A DNA stretch of 64,000 nucleotides from Faecalibacter sp. LW9 (GTDB taxonomy: Bacteria > Bacteroidota > Bacteroidia > Flavobacteriales > Weeksellaceae), in the NCBI RefSeq assembly GCF_034661295.1, contig NZ_CP141062.1, forward strand, positions 558,001-622,000, read 5' to 3'. Shown here piece by piece: positions 58,990 to 64,000 of this stretch. Positions within the stretch are counted from its first letter, which is position 1; each line of letters starts with the position of its first letter. The notes below the pieces were generated by a model. The model saw only the letters and a list, made by a program, of their open reading frames with translations. It made no database searches and was not told the DNA's origin. The position numbers and the translations under genes are program-made.

Positions 58990-58997
58990 TACTTTTG
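58990..58997 (+). promoter_or_regulatory. -7 element of the dioxygenase gene
   Basis: TACTTTTG matches TAnnTTTG and ends 4 bp before the GTG start at 59002, implying a leaderless or nearly leaderless mRNA. No clear -33 box. Confidence 0.4.
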
Positions 58998-59001
58998 AAT
59001 T

Positions 59002-59892
59002 GTGGATCGAAAAAAATTTTTAAAATTGTTAGCAGTAGCCCCATTAGTCGGAAGTGCGATGAGCCTTCAAGAATTAGGTCAATTCACCAATACATTAGGT
59101 GAAACTGACGAAATGCCTGTTTTATTTTTAGGACATGGAAGTCCAATGATTGCCATTGAGGAAAATCAGTTTGTAACCGGTTTTCGTGATATTGTTCAAA
59201 AAATTCCTACTCCTAAAGCCATTTTGTGTGTCTCGGCCCATTGGGAAACAAGAGGTACTTTCGTCACTGCAATGACAACTCCTCCAACCATTCACGATTT
59301 TGGAGGTTTTCCACAAGCGTTATTTGATGTACAATATCCCGCAGCGGGTGATCCTGCATTGGCACAAGAAATTAAAAATTTAGTTCAATCGACAGAAGTG
59401 GGATTGGATGTTGAATGGGGATTGGATCACGGGGCTTGGACGGTGATTAAACATATGTATCCTGAGGCGAATATTCCGATTGTGGAATTTAGCTTGGATT
59501 ACAGAAGAACACCAGAACAACATTATCAATTGGCTCAAGAATTAAAAGCCTTACGCAAGAAAGGTGTTTTAATTATTGGTAGTGGAAATATTGTGCATAA
59601 CCTACGTGCTGTCGCATGGAATCGCATCAATGATACCTTTGGTTTCGATTGGGCACTTGAAGCTAATAATATTGTGAAAACTGCAATTATGGAGAGAAAT
59701 CACAAACCTTTGATGAATCCATTCGAGCAAGGACAAGCTTTCCAATTGGCTATTCCAACTCCAGAACATTATTTGCCTTTATTATACGCTTTAGCTTTAC
59801 AAGGAAACAAAGACGAAATCGCATTCTTCAACGACGAACCAGTTGCTGGTTCATTATCGATGACGTCTGTTTATATCGGAAAGAATATATGA
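59002..59892 (+). CDS. DODA-type extradiol ring-cleavage dioxygenase (LigB-like, YgiD family)
   Basis: The 296-residue LigB-superfamily protein shows metal-ligand histidines in LFLGHGSPM (41-49), VSAHWE (near 76-81) and the conserved GLDHGAWTVIKHMYP near 140. Characterised relatives are 4,5-DOPA extradiol dioxygenases with a zinc or iron site. The GTG start adds a 30-residue N-terminus, DRKKFLKLLAVAPLVGSAM, resembling a Tat or Sec signal or anchor and common to Bacteroidota members from memory. Met20 is an alternative start. The natural substrate is unknown. Confidence 0.85.
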   Translation: MDRKKFLKLLAVAPLVGSAMSLQELGQFTNTLGETDEMPVLFLGHGSPMIAIEENQFVTGFRDIVQKIPTPKAILCVSAHWETRGTFVTAMTTPPTIHDFGGFPQALFDVQYPAAGDPALAQEIKNLVQSTEVGLDVEWGLDHGAWTVIKHMYPEANIPIVEFSLDYRRTPEQHYQLAQELKALRKKGVLIIGSGNIVHNLRAVAWNRINDTFGFDWALEANNIVKTAIMERNHKPLMNPFEQGQAFQLAIPTPEHYLPLLYALALQGNKDEIAFFNDEPVAGSLSMTSVYIGKNI

Positions 59893-59925
59893 TTCTTTTA
59901 ATCCATTAATTGGTGTTAACAAAAA

Positions 59926-59955
59926 AAGTAGAATAGTTTTAGCTATTCTACTTTT
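59926..59955 (+). terminator. Bidirectional terminator between the dioxygenase and the small membrane ORF
   Basis: AAAGTAGAATAG and CTATTCTACTTT form a 12-bp stem with a five-base loop and T runs in both directions. It serves the dioxygenase gene on plus and the ggt transcript on minus. Confidence 0.9.
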
Positions 59956-60072
59956 TTATTTTTTCAACCCTCTAAAAAGGGCAAAAGCTATAATTAAAAA
60001 TAATCCTATTAAAGTTAAGTAACCAATAATTCCGACATTAAATGTAGCCTCTACTTCTCCAAAATTATTCAT
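59956..60072 (-). CDS. 38-residue single-helix membrane protein downstream of ggt
   Basis: ATG at 60070-60072 opens MNNFGEVEATFNVGIIGYL, followed by a hydrophobic helix TLIGLFLIIAFALF and a basic end RGLKK. Its start is 11 bp after the ggt stop, and the terminator follows immediately. Such spacing and the clean N-out, basic-C design favour a real small protein. No family recognised. Confidence 0.55.
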   Translation of the reverse strand: MNNFGEVEATFNVGIIGYLTLIGLFLIIAFALFRGLKK

Positions 60073-60083
60073 CTGTAAACGGT

Positions 60084-61751
60084 TTAATATCCTTCTGCTT
60101 TGTCATCTCCACGTGGATCTGCACCTGCTTGATACGTTCCATCCGCATTCACTAATATCCCTTCTACTCGACCATATGGTTGGCGATCTTTTAATTCGTA
60201 CCCTTTAATTTTTAAAGAATTTCTCACTTCATTTGAGATAGCATTTGGTTCAACATCGATGCGATCCGGTAACCATTGGTGATGAAAACGTGGTGCAGCA
60301 ACAGCTTCTTGCATGGTCATTCCAAACTCTAATACATTTAAAATCGTTTGAAAAACCGAAGTAATAATCGTTGATCCACCTGGTGTTCCAACCACCATGT
60401 ATAATTTTCCATCCTTTTCTAAAATGGATGGCGACATTGAACTTAACATACGTTTAGCAGGTGCAATTGCATTGGCTTTACCTCCTACTAAACCATATAA
60501 ATTTGGCGTACCTGGTTTTACTGAGAAATCATCCATTTCATTGTTCAATAAGAATCCAGCACCATCTACCACGACCAAAGATCCATAAGAACCGTTTAGA
60601 GTTGTCGTTACTGAAACAGCATTTCCGTCTTTATCTACAATCGAATAATGTGTGGTTTCCATCGATTCTTTTCCAATGATTTCACCTGCCTTAATCTCTG
60701 AACTTTTAGAAGCACGCTCGAATGAGAAATTATTCATTCGATTCACATTATACGCTTTATTCAATAATTGCGCTTGGGGCACATGAATAAAATCAGGATC
60801 TCCTAAATGCTCTGCACGATCGGCATATACACGACGTTCGGCTTCGACCATCACTTGAACCGATTTTTCGGATTGAAATCCCCATTCTTTTAATGGATAT
60901 TTTTCAACGGATTGAAATAATGAAATTAATGCTATTCCACCACTGGATGGCGGTGGCATTGAAATAACTTTATATCCTTTGTATTCTCCTGATACAGGTG
61001 TTCTCCACACCGATTGGTAGTTTTTTAAATCTTTTTTGGAAATGATCCCGTTTCCACGCTTCATTTCTTTTACAATCAAATTTGCTACTCGACCTTCATA
61101 AAAACCTTTACGGCCTATTTGTTGAATGAGTTTTAACGTATTCGCTAAATCGGATTGAACAAAAAGATCCCCTTTTTTCCAATTATTTTTTAATGTAAAT
61201 GGATTCGATGATGGGTTATATTTTTTGAAGTTTTCAAACTTTTCGTTTAATTCATCGGCCTACATTTGAGTAATGTGAAACCCTTTTGCCGCTAAATCAA
61301 TTGCAGGTTGAAGCAATTCATTCCAACTTAATTTTCCATATTTCTGATGCGCTTTGACCATTCCATCCACCGTTCCTGGAACTCCTGCCGCTAACTGACC
61401 GTACAAACTAAGTTCTGTAATGGCATTTCCATCCTCTCCCCAATACATATCTTCCTTGGCTGCTAAGGGTGCTTTTTCACGGTAATCTAAGGCATCAATA
61501 TTTCCTTTATGATCACGATAAACCAAGAATCCTCCACCACCAATGTTTCCTGCATTGGGATACACCACTGCCAAAGCAAATTGTACGGCAACAGATGCAT
61601 CGATAGCATTTCCTCCTTTTTTTAGAATATTTACTCCGACTTTTGAAGCTTCGGGATGAGCAGATACGACGACACCATTTTTATAATTGGTTTGTGCAAA
61701 TCCTTGAATTGCGATTAAAATAAATAATAGTAGAAAGTTTCCTCTTTTCAT
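60084..61751 (-). pseudogene. ggt: Gamma-glutamyltransferase with an internal TAG
   Basis: One frame of 556 codons starts at MKRGNFLLLFILIAIQGFAQ (signal peptide; ATG 61749-61751) and runs to 60084, broken by TAG at 61260-61262. The N-terminal part has GVVVSAHPEASKVG and GNAIDASVA. After the stop it continues ADELNEKFENFKKYN without loss, through GGIALISLFQ and the autoprocessing Thr in ETTHYSIVD to AGADPRGDDKAEGY. The enzyme cleaves glutathione in the periplasm. The TAG position (KGFHITQM-x-ADELN) fits a Gln (CAG). Either it is a new nonsense allele or a base-call error. Confidence 0.85.
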
Positions 61752-61798
61752 TTCATGTGTATTTAAAACAAAAGTAAGTTTTAAAATCACTTAAACAA

Positions 61799-61829
61799 AA
61801 AAAGGCGATTCCATAAAGAATCGCCTTTT
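61799..61829 (-). terminator. Intrinsic terminator after infB
   Basis: AAAAGGCGATTC and GAATCGCCTTTT pair around a six-base loop, with TTTTTTT on the minus strand, about 20 bp past the infB stop. Confidence 0.9.
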
Positions 61830-61849
61830 AAATTATATTGATTAAGAAA

Positions 61850-64000
61850 TTATTTTAATTTCTTTTTCACCTCTACTGTTTCGAAAGCTTCGATGATATC
61901 ACCAATTTCGATATCGTTGTAGTTCTTAATATTTAAACCACATTCGTAACCTTTCGATACTTCTTTCACATCATCTTTGAAACGTTTTAACGAAGCTAAT
62001 TCACCTTCGTGAACTACTACACCATCACGGATGATACGAATTTTAGACGTACGGTACACTTTACCATCTAATACCATACAACCTGCAATTGTACCTACTT
62101 TAGATACTTTGAATGTTTCACGGATTTCGATGTTACCTGTAACTTGTTCTTTTAACTCTGGAGATAACATACCTTCCATCGCTTCTTTGATGTCATTAAT
62201 TGCATCATAGATGATAGAATATGTACGGATTTCGATTTCTTCTTTCTGAGCTAAATCACGAGCATTTGTACCAGGACGTACGTTGAATCCTAAAATAACC
62301 GCATCAGAAGCAGAAGCTAATAATACGTCAGATTCTGTAATTTGTCCAACCCCTTTATGTAAGATGTTAACAATAATCTCGTCTGTTGATAATTTTTGTA
62401 AAGAGTCTGTTAATGCTTCTACAGAACCATCCACGTCCCCTTTCAAGATAATATTTAACTCTTTGAAGTCACCTAAAGCTAAACGACGTCCAATTTCATC
62501 TAATGTAATATGTTTCTGCGTACGAATCGTTTGCTCACGTTGTAATTGCTCTCTACGAGATGCAATTTGTTTCGCTTCACGTTCATCATCATATACTTTA
62601 AACTTATCACCTGCTGTAGGTGCACCGTCTAAACCTAAGATTGTTACTGGCGTTGATGGTCCAGCTTTTTTCACTGGTTTACCACGCTCATCTAACATTG
62701 CACGAACTTTACCGTGATTAGAACCTGCTAAGATGTAATCTCCAACTTCTAAAGTACCGTTTTGTACAATCATTGTTGATACATATCCACGACCTTTATC
62801 TAAAGCAGCTTCTACAACTGTACCAGTTGCTTTACGGTTTGGATTAGCTTTTAATTCTAATACTTCCGCTTCTAATAAAACTTTATCTAATAATTCGTCT
62901 ACACCTAAACCAGATTTTGCTGAGATTTCTTGTGATTGGTAAGAACCACCCCAATCTTCAACCAATAAGTTCATTTGAGCTAATTGCTCTTTTACTTTTT
63001 CTGGATTCGCTGCTGGCTTATCAATTTTGTTGATAGCGAAGATCATTTTAACATCAGCTGCTTGTGCGTGAGAAATCGCCTCACGAGTTTGTGGCATGAT
63101 TTGATCATCCGCTGCAATTACGATAATCGCAATATCTGTCACTTGAGCTCCACGAGCACGCATAGCTGTAAAGTATCGTGACCGGAGTATCTAAGAATGC
63201 TACACGTTTACCGTTTGCTAAAGTTACGTTGTACGCTCCAATGTGTTGTGTAATTCCTCCAGACTCACCTGCGATAACATTCGCTTTACGGATGTAGTCT
63301 AATAACGAAGTTTTACCGTGGTCAACGTGTCCCATTACGGTTACAATAGGCGCTCTTTCTACTAAATCTACTTCAGCATCTTCTTCTTCTTCTTCAGCAG
63401 TTTCATCTTCAGCTGTTGCGAATTTTACTTCGTAACCGAAATCATCTGCTACTAATTGAATTGTATCCGCTTCTAAACGTTGGTTCATGGTTACCATAAT
63501 ACCTAACGCCATACATGCAGAGATTACATCCATGACAGAAACGTCCATTAATGAAGCTAATTCATTAACCGTTACGAATTCTGTTACTTGTAATGTCTTG
63601 TCTTTTTCCATTGCCTCTTGTTCCATTTCGGCTTGGAAACGACGTTCATTACGTTTATCTCTTCTGTGTTTAGCAGATTTTTTATTTTGACCTTTAGAAG
63701 TTAATTTATCTAAAGTATCTTTAATTTGTTTTTTAACATCCTCATCGCTCAATTCAGCTTGTGGAGCACGGTGTCCTTGACCTGGACGGTTGTTTCCAAA
63801 ACGGTTTCCACCTTGTCCTCCTGGGCGATTTCCACCTTGTCCTCCTGGACGGTTTCCACCTTGACGGTTTTGACCACCTTGACGGTTTCCACCTTGACCT
63901 TGACCTCCTGGACGATTTTGACCACCTTGTCCTCCTTGGCGATTGTTGTTATTTCCTTGTTTTGGTGCTCCACCTTCTGTTGTTTTCACATCTTCTGGTT
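61850..64000 (-). CDS. infB: Translation initiation factor IF-2, 3' part, with a frameshift in the G domain (5' end outside window)
   Basis: IF-2 is a GTPase that places initiator tRNA on the 30S subunit. Visible from the window edge: a Gly/Arg/Gln-rich low-complexity stretch (63750-63960), an IF2_N-type domain ([20 protein letters not shown]), the G domain with GHVDHGKTS (63300-63330) and NKIDKP, and domains II-IV ending [10 protein letters not shown]. The switch II motif DTPGHEAFTAM is broken at 63170-63186: two bases are missing and one is changed, so the frame shifts after VAFLDTP. The gene is essential and otherwise perfect, so this is most likely an error in the consensus sequence. Confidence 0.92.

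Overview
The window is an AT-rich chromosomal segment of a Bacteroidota bacterium of the class Flavobacteriia. Evidence: -7 elements of the TAnnTTTG type, a GLPGLI protein, a SusC/SusD pair, a type IX secretion sorting domain, Porin_10 and DUF2891 proteins, and an F1Fo-ATPase cluster without beta and epsilon genes. The 16S 3' end reads GGAACATCTCATTT where most bacteria read GGATCACCTCCTTT, so the core anti-Shine-Dalgarno is gone. Together with the gene content this points to the Weeksellaceae (Chryseobacterium/Empedobacter group); the genus is inference.

Layout. 0-4.1 kb: start of rpoD, hutG, two tandem TRIC/UPF0126 channels and a trimethylamine-monooxygenase-like flavoprotein, all on minus. 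4.1-10.2 kb: a repeat-rich spacer and a complete rRNA operon on minus (16S, tRNA-Ile, tRNA-Ala, 23S, 5S) with two promoters, processing stems and heptanucleotide arrays between the tRNAs. 10.3-16.5 kb: two secreted surface proteins on minus, the upstream one split in its signal-peptide region by an IS1182-type element. 16.5-22 kb: folC, nhaA, anmK, a repeat cluster, glyA. 22-28 kb: atpZ, a small membrane protein, atpB-E-F-H-A-G on minus, with dusB divergent. 29-31 kb: a porin fragment, a HAD-like protein and a DUF2891 gene with an internal stop. 31-35 kb: an operon of a 69-residue secreted peptide, a GLPGLI lipoprotein and a large outer-membrane protein, the least understood functional unit here. 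35-42.6 kb: an esterase, a Porin_10 protein, SusD, SusC. 42.7-49.1 kb: cysS, folE, then hutH, a small membrane ORF, hutU and a lipoprotein. 49.5-59 kb: pirin, a small GNAT protein, a second IS copy, metN-metI-metQ behind a probable attenuator, a T9SS cargo protein with an internal TGA, and a third IS copy. 59-64 kb: a DODA-type dioxygenase, a 38-residue membrane ORF, gamma-glutamyltransferase with an internal TAG, and the 3' part of infB with a frameshift.

How it works together. Most of the window is housekeeping: ATP synthesis, translation, folate/one-carbon metabolism (folC, folE, glyA), methionine uptake and histidine use. The accessory layer is cell-surface machinery plus three nearly identical 1.55-kb IS copies whose ends form inward-facing terminators. 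The best candidates for under-described biology are (i) a Met-rich 12-codon leader peptide followed by an intrinsic terminator in front of metNIQ, (ii) the 69-aa peptide/GLPGLI/outer-membrane-protein operon, (iii) heptanucleotide tandem arrays with a TTAGNNN core, two next to a shared GCGTTAGGG element, and (iv) the altered 16S tail.

Caution: three genes carry an in-frame nonsense codon and the essential infB carries a frameshift in its G-domain. Some of these lesions are probably consensus errors rather than biology.
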